Source: Cynocephalus volans | Lineage: Eukaryota; Chordata; Mammalia; Dermoptera; Cynocephalidae | Length of the DNA: 64,000 nt | Assembly (NCBI RefSeq): GCF_027409185.1 | Contig: NC_084460.1 | Location: 60,524,501 to 60,588,500 of the forward strand | Direction: 5' to 3' | Shown here: one piece after another, positions 9,261-20,657 of the stretch | Layout: the number at the start of each line of letters is the position of its first letter | How positions within the stretch are numbered: the stretch's first letter is position 1 | Translations under genes and position numbers: made by a program | Notes under the pieces: generated by a model | Database searches by the model: none | The model's input: only the letters and a program-made list of their open reading frames with translations | What the model was told of the DNA's origin: nothing

Positions 9261-9992
9261 TTGGGCATGTATGTCATATGTTTTATGACACACACACTCA
9301 ATAAATTTAAATTTCATGTCCTTATAAATTACCCAGTTTATAAATCACGTTTTATGAAAAGATTTTTATTTAACTCCCAAAGCAACTCTGGGGGGTGAGG
9401 AGGAGCAGATCTAAGTTTTTGGTGTTTGAAGCTGATCAATGTTGGAGGGGAGAGTGTCTTCTTTATGAAAAAGAATTAAAATGTAACTACAAAACTGCTA
9501 GAGCCTTTCCCAGGGCCTTGGAAAGAGCCTGTGCGAGTCAGGGATCCTAAACCTGAAGCTTGACTGGCTATACGGTAAACCCTATGGAAGCAGGTGTTTT
9601 TAGCTCCTATTACAGAGGAGGAAACTGAGGCTCAGGAAGGTTCACATGGTGGAGCCAGGATGCAAATCTAGGGCAGACTCCAAAACCCAGGTGCTTTTCT
9701 CTCTTCCCCGTTCGTAGGGGTAGCTGTTTTGCTGCCTGCTGGGTGTGGAGGCCCTCATCAGCCCTTTGGGAATGTAGCCAGAGACTCAGAAGGTGTTGGT
9801 TTGGCCCAGTGTGAGCTCTCAGTGTAGCTGGGGAAGCTGTTTAAGAGCAATGTTACACAAGCATGAACAGCAGCAAACAGGAGGCCCTGTCTTAACCTGG
9901 CCCTATAAGCATAATTGGATGAGACAGAGAGAGAACTTAGGATACCCTGATTTGAAATCAATAAATACATGATAAAAAGGAATGGTAGTGAA
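9261..9992. other. Intergenic DNA downstream of PROC
   Basis: Low-copy DNA with a MIR piece at 9590-9700. No gene is seen. Confidence 0.4.
9590..9700 (-). repeat. MIR fragment, reverse
   Basis: 'GAGGAAACTGAGGCTCAGGA' and 'GGAGCCAGGATGCAAATCTA' are the reverse MIR signatures. Confidence 0.7.
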
Positions 9993-10123
9993 GGGCCGGC
10001 CCGTGGCTCGCTGGCTGAGCGTGGTGCTGACAACACCAAGTCAAGGGTTGTGATCCCCTTACCGGTCACGAAAAAATAAATTAATAAATAAATAAAAATA
10101 AATAAAAAATAAAAAAATAAAAA
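9993..10123 (+). repeat. One-unit chimeric tRNA-Ile SINE
   Basis: The head GGGCCGGCCCGTGGCTCGC is that of the first unit of dimeric copies, but the body CAACACCAAGTCAAGGGTT and tail CCGGTCACGAAAAA come from second-unit and GC-rich types. The A/T-rich tail is long. The flanks are near repeats (AAGGAATGGTAGTGA and AAAGAATAGTGGTGA). Confidence 0.85.
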
Positions 10124-10216
10124 AAGAATAGTGGTGAGACAAAGCTCAGAAAATTAGACTAAAGTCCTAAAATGTGCTCTCTGTGTGACCTTGGAAAAGT
10201 TGTTTCTCCTCTCTGG

Positions 10217-11174
10217 GAATGATGGTTAATTTTAGGAGTCAGTTTGACCGGATTAAGGGATACTCAAATAGCTGGTAAAGTATCATTTCTGTGCTATGTG
10301 TTAGATATTTCTCCCAATAGTTCATATATTGGAAACTTGACTTCCATTGTAATAGTGTTAACGAGGGGTCCAATTATGGTATTTGAAAGGTGAGGCCTTT
10401 AAGAAGTGATTGGATTGTGAGGACTGTGCCCTTGTGAACGGATTGATCCATTCGTGGAGTCATGGGCATGGTTCTGATGGCTTTACAGGGAGAGTGAGTG
10501 AGGTGAGCTCTCTCTTGTTCAGCCCATTCTTCATGTGACACCATGAGTTGCTGCAGAGAGTCACTCCACCAGGAAGAAGGCCCTCGATTTCCCAGCCCCC
10601 CAAAATGTAAGAAATAAATTTCATTTCTTTATAGATTACCTAGTTTCGGGTATTTGGTTATAAGCAACAGAAATGGACTAATGGTCTGTGAGGATGTTTC
10701 CTGAGGAGATTGGCACGTATGTGGGTGGACCAAGTGTGGAAGATCCACCCTCACTGTGGAAGGCACCATCAAATTAGCTGTCCTACCCCCACTCCCCAGA
10801 GAACAAAAATGTGGAGGGAAAGCAAGTTCTTTCTCTCTCCTGGAGCTGGGACACCCATCTTCTCCTGCCCTTGGACATCAGAACTTCAGGTTCTCTGGCC
10901 TTTGGTCTCTGGGACTTGAACCAGAGGCCCCCTGGGTTCCTAGGCCTTCAGACTTAAACTGAACCATGCCACTGACATCCCAGGGTCTTCAACTTGCAGA
11001 TGGCATGTTGTGGGACTTCTCAGACTCCATAGTTGTGTAAGCCAATTCCCCTGACAAGTCCCTTCTCATATATCTATATCTATACCTGTATGTAAAACCC
11101 TATGTCTGTATCTATGTAATCTATATCTATATATGCTATTGGTTCTGTCTCTCTGGAGAACCTTGACTGATACA
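10217..11174. mobile_element. ERVL-type LTR (MLT2-like), split by a nested LTR
   Basis: The left edge GATGGTTAATTTTAGGAGTC and the right edge TTGGTTCTGTCTCTCTGGAG are the hallmarks of MLT2-type LTRs. Between them 'TCTGTGAGGATGTTTCCTGA' resumes the LTR after an interruption at about 10296-10680. A TATATC repeat near 11070-11140 is part of the family sequence. No internal genes remain. Confidence 0.65.
10296..10680 (+). mobile_element. MaLR-like LTR nested in the MLT2-like LTR
   Basis: Has the MaLR-style layout 'GGTGAGGCCTTTAAGAAG', 'GTCATGGGCATGGTTCTGAT', 'GCCCTCGATTTCCCAGCC', 'TTTATAGATTACCTAGTTTC' and ends near ACAGAAATGGACTAATGG. It interrupts the surrounding LTR exactly, so it is younger. 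Confidence 0.65.
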
Positions 11175-11207
11175 CTGGGTATCAGTAGAACAGAGGGATC
11201 AGATGAG

Positions 11208-11388
11208 AGTGGTGGTTCTCAGCCCTGGCTGTACATTTTAATCTCCTGGAGAACTTCCTAAAACACCTATTTTCAGTCCTACCTCCAGACATCCTGACTA
11301 AATTGACTTTAGGCGGGGGAGGGGGAACCAGACACTGATATTTTCACAACTCTACATTTCATCTTAATGTGTGACTGAGGTTCAAAGC
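11208..11388. mobile_element. MER5-type MITE (hAT)
   Basis: 'GTGGTTCTCAGCCCTGGCTG', 'ACATTTTAATCTCCTGGAGA' and 'CCAGACACTGATATTTTCAC' match the MER5A layout. Non-autonomous and fossil. Confidence 0.75.
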
Positions 11389-12024
11389 TGTGCCAAATGG
11401 TCTTTTAGGCCATTTCTCCTTGGGTAGGCTCCAGTTCTAAGACTGTCAGGGGCAACAAGAATAAGACACACCAGTAATCTCAGAAAGCACAAGTAGTAAA
11501 GAAGGACTTGATTCGTGGTAATGCCCAGCTAGTCAGGCCACAGCTGCTGCTTACAGACCAGACGGGACTCCAGGACCCACTGAGTTAGTTATTATCTATG
11601 TGCAGCCACAAGAGAAGCGGCTGCCTGAGACGGGGCCTCCAGGATGCAGCTCCTTACCGACCCAGGAAAGGGATAGGTGGGACTGTTTGGACATGGGAGT
11701 AAGCCAGGCCCAGCGCTGGAACCACCTGCAGAGTGGTGAAGGGGCCAGTGTTTCCACACTTTCGGTAGGAAAGGACAAATTGAGAGATGACAGCGTGGTG
11801 GAGGTCCTCATCCCTGTTAGAGATTCACCGGGTGGGCTTCCGGTCATGATGGTTAACTGGCATGGGCCAGACGACTTCTGTCATGACAGCATGAGGAGAT
11901 ACACTGAACTGCTCCCCAGTGAAACTAGTGAAAATTATAAAACCAAACATTTAAAGTTTCTGGAAATGGCCCTTAGGGGAAACAAAACAAGAGCAAAAAC
12001 GCAACTTTTAAACCAACAGAAGAG
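11389..12024. other. Unassigned intergenic stretch with a 150-codon open frame
   Basis: An open frame at 11600-12052 (+) has no recognised motif and runs into the SINE after it. I see no splice sites that would make it an exon, and it could be an old LTR remnant. Confidence 0.3.
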
Positions 12025-12127
12025 GGGCTGGCTGGTTCTCTCAGTTGGCTAGAGTGCGGTGTTGTAACACCGAGGTCAAGGGTTCGGATCCCCTTACCAG
12101 ACAGCTGCCAAAAGAAACAGAAAAAGT
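12025..12127 (+). repeat. Monomeric tRNA-Ile SINE
   Basis: GGGGCTGGCTGGTTCTCTCA, TGTAACACCGAGGTCAAGGG and GGTTCGGATCC give a tRNA-Ile-like body, with a 'CAGCTGCCAAAAG' tail. The flanking ACCAACAGAAGA and GCCAGCAGAAGA are an imperfect target duplication. Confidence 0.85.
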
Positions 12128-12258
12128 AAGCCAGCAGAAGAAAACTTGATCCATCCAACAGAAAGCAAAGGAGGTGGATGGGCCAGACAAGACGCAGGGA
12201 AACAGAAAACGGTATAGGAAAGGCTTTACATAAATCCACTTTAAAAAAGCCTTTTTAT

Positions 12259-12440
12259 TTTTATTTTTATTATTATTTTTTTTTAAAAGATGACCGGTAA
12301 GGGGATCTTAACCCTTGACTTGGTGTTGTCAGCACCACACTCAGCCAGTGAGCGAACTGGCCATCCGTATATGGGATCCGAACCCGGGGCCTTGGTGTTC
12401 TCAGCACCACACTCTCCCGAGTGAGCCACGGGCCGGCCCT
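12259..12440 (-). repeat. Dimeric tRNA-Ile SINE
   Basis: Read on the - strand: two tRNA-like units, the second ending in 'CCCCTTACCGGTCATCTTTT'. The target duplication is AAAGCCTTTTTATT on both sides (about 12245-12258 and 12443-12456). Confidence 0.88.
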
Positions 12441-13806
12441 AACAAAGCCTTTTTATTGAAAAAATAAAAGGACATGAAAAGAAATCCAAGACTCAACTGC
12501 AAAATGATTATCTTATTACCACATTTTGAGAGGCTGCCATCAGAGTGGCTGCATGGCAGAATGGAAAGCATCCAGGCCCTAGACTCAGGGGCTCATTTCC
12601 CAGTTGGTGGCCCAAGGCTTGACCTTCCTGAACCTTCTTTTTACCTTAGAACTTGGGTTCATACCCTTTGTATTCTCAGTGGTTGTGAGGAGCAAAGGAA
12701 ATGAAACAACCACACGCCGGGTGCCTGGAGGTAGGTCCTCAGTAAGCTCCGCCTCTTCTTCTTTCCTGACCTCTTCATGCAAAGGCCAAGACTGAGGGCT
12801 ACAGTGACTATAAAGTCTCTTCAGAGAAGGGGGAGATCAGCGCAGTCTAAAGTCATCTGTGACCCTGGAAGAATTCGGTTCTCCAGTGGAAGGCAGCAGT
12901 GTGTAGAGAGTCCTGTGCTGGGCTTGCCGGGGTGAGGAGCTGGGGGTTCTGCCCCCTGTGGAGCCCTCCACACAGCTCAGCCTTTAGGAGCCATGGGAAG
13001 GACAGATGGGAAACTGCTACCTAAATGAGCCAAAGGGACCAGGGCGAGCTGGGCAGAGATGGTGGGGGTGGTAAAAGGAGCTGGTAGGCAAAGGCCCAGG
13101 AGCAGGCTGCTAAGTCTCAGGGGAGGCCAGGAGAGCTGAGCAGGGAGATGGGCCCCAGGAAAGAGACAGCCGCCAGCTGCAGAGCCATGTCAGGGGAGGC
13201 TGCAGGCCGGGGCGGGCGGGGGAGTGCAAGTGGCTCTACTGAGCACCGTGACTGCAGGTGTGCACTGGGCACCTAGCCCACGGTGATTGTGGTCGTCTCA
13301 TAGTAGCCAGGGCAGGAACTAACTCCCTCTATTCTGACAAAGGAGAAAGGGGCTCAGAGGGGCTCCCTACATTGCCCCTATTGGGGGAATCTAGATGAGA
13401 ATGTGGCAGGCTCCAAAGTCCTTGCTCTGTCTCATGTGACATGAAGCCAGGTGGCAGGAGAAGAGAAGAGTGGCATGTGGTTGGGCAGTGGCAGGTCCTG
13501 GGCTCTGTCAATATTTGGGATGGGTCAATCATTAGCTAACCTCAGCTTGTCCCTCAGCAGGCTCTCCTGGGTGGCTGCTGGAGGGTCCACAGGGTTTAGC
13601 CAGGACTGGATGTGGAAGACAGGGCGGGTGGGCAGCACCTGTCCTCTCTGCTCAGAAGACACCCCCTCCTGCAGGGCTGCAGTCCTGTCTCAGGGGCTGG
13701 ACAAGCAAGCACTTAAGGCACTACACAATTGGAAAGTGAGTTTTGAAACAATCTGTCAGGAAAAGAAGACATCAAAGTAGTCATCATAGGAGAAGTCAGA
13801 ATTTTT
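12441..13806. other. Intergenic DNA, no gene seen
   Basis: Mostly low-copy sequence. A GC-rich purine stretch lies near 13185-13230, and a possible MIR trace at 12545-12700. The open frame at 13451-13780 has no recognisable domain. Confidence 0.35.
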
Positions 13807-13971
13807 TTTTTTTAAAGATGACCGGTAAGGAGATCTTAACCCTCGACTTGGTGTTATCAGCACCACACTCTCCCAAGTGAGCTAACCGGCCATCCCTATA
13901 TAGGGATCCAAACCCGTGGCCTTGGTGTTATCAGCACCACACTCTCCCAAGTGAGCCACGGGCCAGCTCTA
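13807..13971 (-). repeat. Dimeric tRNA-Ile SINE with perfect target duplication
   Basis: Two tandem tRNA-like units on the - strand, both with 'TCTCCCAAGTGAGC' (A-box complement). AGGAGAAGTCAGAATTTT is repeated on the two sides (about 13789-13806 and 13972-13989). Confidence 0.9.
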
Positions 13972-14192
13972 AGGAGAAGTCAGAATTTTGATGGGCTTCA
14001 TTGCACTTATTTTGTGGTTTACTATTATTTTAAATTATGTATGTGGGGGAAGGGAGCAGACCCTAATCTTTCTAGTGCCCAGAAGCTCATAAACCAGGCT
14101 CTGTTCACCTGGACCTGCGTTAAAGGGTGGGGGACTGTTCTAGGCCCATTCTATGCATTATTTGATTTAATCTTTGTTGTTTTTTCGTTTGG

Positions 14193-14287
14193 TTTTTTTT
14201 TTTTTTGGCAGCTGGCCAGTATAGGGATCCCAGTCCTTGACCTTGCTGTTACAACACTGCACTCTAACCAGCTGAGCTGACCAGCAC
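14193..14287 (-). repeat. Monomeric tRNA-Ile SINE
   Basis: The complement reads as tRNA-Ile body plus CTGGCCAGCTGCC and a poly(A). It has the A-box region 'CAGCTGGTTAGAG' and 'AACAGCAAGGTCAAGGAC'. Confidence 0.85.
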
Positions 14288-14773
14288 AGAGAGGTTAAGC
14301 TGCTTTGCAGATACACACGGTGGGTATGCACAGAATGAGGATCTCCCCCCAAGTCTGTCTAACTGCAGGAGAGGTCCCTTTAGTTAATGCTGGTTTTAGA
14401 GAGACCTCAGTGAAGTGAAGAACTGTGTAGGGGTGAAGGAAGCAGGCTGAGGTGGGAAGCAGGTTCCCTGCAGGTTCTGCAGAGGCTGGGGTGGAATGCG
14501 TGGGCCATAGGTGAGCAGGGTCCTAATGGCTAATCAATCCCTGCTGTGTAGTCTCTCTGCAGATGGAATTCTGGTTTTATTACCAATGGAGGAAATGGAG
14601 GAGGGAGGGACAACAGCTCACCTGAGATCAGGTACATATGCTGGAACTCGGTGGTAGTAACATGGGTTATGGGCCTGACTAGGCTCCAGAGAAACTGTGC
14701 TGTTTGGAGGCAAGTCACTTCACCCCACCAGGCCACAGCACTCATCAACTGGCCCTGCATTTGTTTGTTTTCT

Positions 14774-14859
14774 GTGGCTGGCCAGTACAGGGAACTGAAC
14801 CCTTGACCTTGGTGTTATAAGGCTGCGCTTTAACTAACTGAGCTAACTGGCCAGCCCTG
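14774..14859 (-). repeat. Monomeric tRNA-Ile SINE
   Basis: The complement contains GGGCTGGCCAGTTAGCTCAG, 'TATAACACCAAGGTCAAGGG' and TGTACTGGCCAG. The tail is worn. Confidence 0.8.
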
Positions 14860-14965
14860 GTCCCACATTTGGAAGGCAAGAAAACCCAGGTCACACAGCA
14901 AGTTGGTGGTAGAGCTAGGCCTGAAACCCAGGTACCCTGGCTTCTCGTCCAGTGTCCTTCCCACT
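14860..14965 (-). repeat. MIR fragment, reverse
   Basis: 'GTCACACAGCAAGTTGGTGG' and 'AGAGCTAGGCCTGAAACCCA' are reverse MIR signatures. It abuts the preceding SINE. Confidence 0.7.
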
Positions 14966-15072
14966 GCACCAACCCACCACCTATTCAATGAGCAGGAGGG
15001 TCAGAGTGTGGACCCTGAGGCTCACAGAAGCCTTCAGCAGACAGGAATACAAGGCATGTGTTAAAAACAAAT

Positions 15073-15136
15073 CGACACCAAGGTCAAGGGTTGGTTCCCC
15101 ATACCGGCCAGCCAACAACAACAACAAAAAAAACCA
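15073..15136 (+). repeat. 5'-truncated tRNA-Ile SINE
   Basis: Only the 3' half is present (GACACCAAGGTCAAGGGTT, CATACCGGCCAGCCAACAAC and an AAC-rich tail). The A box is lost. Confidence 0.7.
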
Positions 15137-15189
15137 AATCAGTCACACATGCATGTGGAGAAAAAAAATCAAATAGGACAAAGGACTTA

Positions 15190-16080
15190 ATGTGAGTAGA
15201 TGTAGCTGCCCATCCCGTCCTTTTCCCTTTTCTTCCCCTCTATGCTATAGAGAAAAATTGTTTCTAATGATCTCTTCAAATTCACTAATTCTGTCTTCTC
15301 TTGTGTCCAAACCCTGTAAAACCTATAAAGTGAGTCATTATTTCAGAAATAGAAGTTTTCAGTTCTAGAATGTCCTTTTGATTCCTCTTCGTAGATTCCA
15401 TTTTCCTATAAAAATTTTCCATCTTTTCACCCATTTTGCCCATTTTTCCTCTATCTTCTTTAACATATTGTTATAGTTATTTTAAGTCATTGCCCTCATT
15501 CCAACATCTGCATCATCAGTGGGTTTATGTCTATTGGCTTTTTTCCTCTTAATTATTGGTTCTATTTTCCCATTTGTGTGTCTTATAATTTTTACAGTAT
15601 GCAGAAAGCTGTTTATAAAGGACTTATAGCAACCAAAGATTATATTATTTTCCTATCAGAAAATGCCTGCCCTTTCTGGAACCTGAACTTTATGTACCTT
15701 TAGTTACAATCAGTCCATGTCTAGTTTCAAATGCTCGATGAGGAGACACTCTCAGGCTTTAGACTGAGCCCCGACAGGTCCTTCTTGTCCACCCCAAAGG
15801 TGCAGGAGAGTCTTCTTCCATCTGCAGTTTTAAACTCTGCTCTTCAGTTTCCCACCCCATGCTGCTTCCATTTTCTGGCAAATGTCTTGAGAAGGAGACT
15901 GGTAGTTTCTTTGAAACCACCTCCCTTCCTGGAGAGGACTTTGTTTCCCAGATACCCAAGACTAAGAGAAATTAGGCTCTACCATTTAAAAACTTCCTCA
16001 TACCCTGTGAAGCCTCCATATGCAGCAAATCAGCAAATGAACTGGGGGAAGGAGAATGAAATGTCTGCCACACATTTTTT
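15190..16080 (-). mobile_element. L1M 5'/ORF1-type fragment, reverse
   Basis: T-rich text such as 'TCTTCAAATTCACTAATTCT' resembles the ORF1/5' part of the next L1 (compare 21360-21720), and 15660-16070 resembles its 5' UTR. This is a fragment without ORF2, and the family is not assigned. Confidence 0.5.
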
Positions 16081-17123
16081 TTTTTTTTTAATTAACAGGC
16101 TTTATTTTTTAGAGTAGTTTTAGGTTTGTAGAAAAGTGAATGTAAGATACAGAGAGTTCACATATATCCTACCACTGCTGCCACCCCTCAGTTTCCCCTA
16201 TTATTAACATCTTGCATTAGTGTGGCACATCTGTTACAACTGATCAATCAATATTTACATATTACTAACTAAAATCCATAGTTCACATTAGAGTTCACTT
16301 TTTGTGTTGTACACTGGATAGGTCTTGACAAATGTATGACACGTATCCACCATTACAGTATCATGCAGAATAGTTTCACTGCCCTAAAAATTTGTTCCTC
16401 CCGCCACCCTAAGCCCTGGCAACCACTGATCTTTTTACTGTCTCCATAGTTTTGCTTTTTCCAAAATGTCATGTAGTTGGAATCATACAGTATGTAGCCT
16501 TTTCAGGTCAGCTTCTTTCACTTAGCAATGTGCATTTAAGGTTCCTCCACGTCTTTTCATGGCTTGAGAGCTCATTTCTTTTTACTGCTGAATAATATTC
16601 CATTGGTTGGATATATCTCAGTTTGTTTACCCATTCACCAACTGAAGGGCATCTTGGTTGCTTCCAACTTTTGGCACTATGAATAAAGCTGCTATAAACA
16701 TCTGTGTAAAAGTTTTTATGTGAACATAAGCTTTCAACTCATTTGGGTAATCACCAAAGAGTACAGTTGCTGGATTGTATGGTAAAAGCATGTTTAGTTT
16801 TGTAAGAAACTGTTAAACTGTCTTCCACAGTGGCTGTACCACTTTGCTTTCCCATCAGCAGTGACTGAGAATTCCTATTGCTTCACATCCTCACCAGAAT
16901 TTGGTGCAGTCAGTGTTTTAGATTTTTGCCATTTTAATAGGGGTGCAGTGGTATCTCATTGTTTTAATTTGTAATTTCAAAGTGACATAGGATGTTGAAC
17001 ATCTATCTTTTCATATGCTTATTTACCATCTGTGTATCCTCTTTGGCGAGGTGTCTTTTCAGATATTTTTCCTATTTTGAAATTTGGATCATATATTTTC
17101 TTATTGTTGGGTTTTAAGAGTTT

Positions 17124-17125
<2 letters not shown>

Positions 17126-17171
<46 letters not shown>

Positions 17172-17172
17172 T
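17126..17172. repeat. (AT)n microsatellite and T tract
   Basis: About 14 AT units run straight into a run of T, within the L1. Confidence 0.9.
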
Positions 17173-18890
17173 GGACACCCATCCAAATAAATAGGTATTT
17201 TGCAAAAATTTTGTCTGTGGCATGTCTTTTTATTCTCTAAGCAGTGTCTTTTGCAGAGCAGAAGTTTTAAATTTTAATGAAGTCCAACTTATCAATTTTT
17301 TCTTACATGGATTGTGCCAAACCCAAATTCATCTAGATTTGCTCCTAAGTTATCTTCTAGGAGTTTTGTAGTTTTGCATTTTTCATTTAGATCTATGATC
17401 CATTTTAAGTTTATTTTTGCAACAGGTGGAAGGTCTATGTTTAGATTCATTTTTTACATGTGGATGTCCAGTTGTTTCAGAACCATTTTTGGAAAAGATT
17501 ATCCTTTCTCCATTGAACTGAGTTTTTTCCTTTGTCAAAGATCAGTAGACTATATTTGTGGGGGTCTTTCTGGGCTCTCTTTTCTGTTCCATTGACCTAT
17601 TTGCCTATTATCTTGCCAATAACACGCTGTCTTGATAGCTTTATAGCAAGTCTTGGAGTTGGGTAGTATCAGTTCTCCAATTTTGTTCTTCTTCAATATT
17701 GCATTGGCTATTCTGGCCCTTCTGCTACTCCATATAAACTTTAGAATTAGTTTGCTAATATCCACAAAATAACTTGCTGGAATTTTGATTGGGATTGCAT
17801 TGAATCTATAGATCAAGTTGGGTAGAAGTGATATCTTGACAATACTGAGTTGAGATCTATGTAATGAAATAGCTCCATTTATTTAGACCTTTGATTTCTC
17901 TCATCAAAGTTTTGTAGTTTTTCACATATAGACCTTGTATTTATTTTGTTAGATGTATACCTAAGTATTTCATTTTGGGGATGTTAATATAAATGGTATT
18001 GTGTTTTTAATTTCAAATGCCATTTGTTCATTGTTGGTATTTAAAAAGAAATTGACTTCTGTATATTAACCTTGTATCCTGCAATCTTGCTATAATTGCT
18101 TATTGATTGTGGGAGTGTTATTGTTGATTCTTTGGGATTTTCTACATAGACAATCATGCCCGCTTCGAACAAAGACAGTTTTAGTTCTTCCTTCCCAATA
18201 TATATGCTTTTCATTTCCTTTTCTTGTCTTATTGCTTTAACTGGGACTTCCAGTACAATGTTGAATAGTAGTGGTAAGAAGAAACATACTTACTTTTCCC
18301 TAATCTTAATGGGAAAGCATCTAGTATTTCACCATTACATCTATTGTTAGCTGTAGGTTTTTTGTAAATGTTCTCTATTCACATTGAAGAAGTTATCTTT
18401 TATTCCTAGTTTTCTGAGAGTTTTTATCATAAATGGTTTTGGGTTTTGTTAAATGCTTTTTCTGCACCTATTGATATGATCATATGTTTTTTCTTCTTTA
18501 GCCGGTTGATATGATGAATTGCACTACCTGATTTCTAAATGTTGAGCCAGCTTGATCATGATATAGAATTATTTTTATGCATTGTTTTATGCATATTGTT
18601 CCTAATATTTTGTTGAGGATTTTTGCATCTTTGCTCATGAGAGTTATCAGTCTGTAGTTTTCTATTCTTATAACGTCTTTGTCTGATTTTGGTATTAAGG
18701 TAATGCTGTCCTCACAAAATGAATTAGAAAATATTCCCTCTGCTTCTATTTTCTGGAAGTGGTGGTAAGAGAATTGGTATAATTTGTTCCAAAAATGTTT
18801 GGTAGAATTCATCAGTGAACCCATCTGGGTCTGGTGCTTTCTGTTTTGGAAGTTTATTAATTACAAGAGTATTTCAAAAAGTTCATGGAA

Positions 18891-19053
18891 GGACCAGCCT
18901 GTGGCTCACTTGGGAGAGTGTGGTGCTGATAACACGAAGGCCACAGGTTCAGATCCCTATATAAGGATGACCGGTTAGCTCACTTGGGAGAGTGTGGTGC
19001 TGACAACACCAAGCCAAGGGTTATGATCCCCTTACCAGTCACCTTTAAAAAAA
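18891..19053 (+). repeat. Dimeric tRNA-Ile SINE inside the L1
   Basis: Two tRNA-like units, 'GTGGCTCACTTGGGAGAGTG' and 'GGTTAGCTCACTTGGGAGAG', joined by CTATATAAGGATGACC. The tail is CAGTCACCTTTAAAA. AAAAAGTTCATGGAA is duplicated at 18876-18890 and after the tail. Confidence 0.9.
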
Positions 19054-20510
19054 AAAAAGTTCATGGAAAAATTCACATTATCTTTTAATTCTTTTGTTTG
19101 TTTTAATTCTATTTTTCCATGAACTTTTTGAAGTACCTTTATATTGCTTCAATTTCTTTTAGGTATATGCCAATTTAGATTTTATATTTCTCTTTATGTG
19201 AGTTTTGATAGATTGGGCTATTTCTCTTCTAACTTTTCCTTTTCCTTTTCTTTCTTTCCTTTTTTTTCTTTTCCTGCTTATTTTGGATTTAATTTGCTCT
19301 TCTTTTTTAGTTTCCTGAAGTAGAAGCTTAGATTACTGATTTTAGATATTTCCTATTTTCTTATATATGCATTCAGTGCTCTAAATTTCCCTCAAAAACC
19401 ACTTTCGCTGAATTCCACAAATTTTGATAAGTTGAATCTTTAAGATTTCCCATGGGGCTTCTTTTTTGTTCCATTGTTATTTATAAGTGTGTTGTCGATA
19501 TGTAAAATCAATTATGTTTCAATTAAAAAGAAGTGTGTTATCTCCAAATATTTTGGGTTTTTTCCCAGCTATCTGTTATTGATTTCTACTTTAATTCCAT
19601 CATGACCTGAGAGCATAATTTGTAAAATTTATATTCTTTTAAATTTGTTAAAACATGTTTTATGGCCCAGAATGTGGTCTATCTTGGTGAATATTCCATG
19701 TGAACTTGAGAAAAATGTGTATTCTGCTGTTGTTGGCTGAAGTGTTCTATAGACGTCAATTAGATCCAGTTGGTTGATGGTGCTGTTCAGTTCAACTGTG
19801 TTCTTGCTGATTTTCTGCTGGCTGGATCTGTCGATTACTGATAGAGGGATACTGAAGTCTCAAACTACAATAGTGAATTTGTCTATTTTGCCTTGCACTT
19901 CTACCCATTTTTGCCTTGTATTTCAACATTGTATTGTTAGGTGCATACATGTTAAGCATTGTTATGTTGTCTTTGAGAAGTGACTCCCTTATCATTAAGT
20001 AATGTTCCTCTTTATTCCTAATAATTTTTCTTGCTCTGAAGTCTAATTCGTCTGAAATACTTCAGCTTTCTTTTGACTAGTGTTAGCATAGTTTATCTAT
20101 CTCCATCCCTTTACTTTTAATCTATTTCTTTATATTTAAAGTATATTTCTTCCATTTTCTATTCATTGCCTTTATTCTTTTTTTCTTTCCACTCTTTTTC
20201 TGCCTTCTTAGGTTTCAATTGATTATGTTATATGATTCCCATTTTACATCTCTCTTCAAGTATCAATTATACTTCTGGTTTTGTGTATGTGTGTGTGTGC
20301 ACACATGCTTTCCCTTGAGTTTACAGTATACATTTACATCTAATTAAAGTCCTTTTTCAAATAACACTATACCACTTCATGAGCAGTACAAGTACCTTTT
20401 AAGAGAGTATTCTCATTCCTCTCTCCCATCTTTATAATATTGTTGTCATTTATTTCACTTATCCATAAGCTCTAATCACTATTATTATTTGGAACAAACT
20501 GTTACCTCTT

Positions 20511-20657
20511 TTTTTTTTTTTTTTTTGCCGTTTTTTCGTGACCAGCACTCAGCCAGTGAGTGCACCGGTCAGTCCTATATAGGATCCGAACCCGCGGCGG
20601 GAGCGTCGCCGCGCTGCCAGCGCAGCACTCTACCGAGTGCGCCATGGGCTCGGCCTT
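20511..20657 (-). repeat. GC-rich tRNA-derived SINE inside the L1
   Basis: Same GC-rich family as the copy at 9082: complement of GGCCGAGCCCATGGCGCACT and the GAGCGTCGCC stretch. A perfect duplication ACAAACTGTTACCTCTT is at 20494-20510 and 20658-20674. Confidence 0.9.

Noticed and set aside
11600..12052. 150-codon open frame on the + strand
   Set aside because: It runs into a SINE at its 3' end and has no domain or splice structure.
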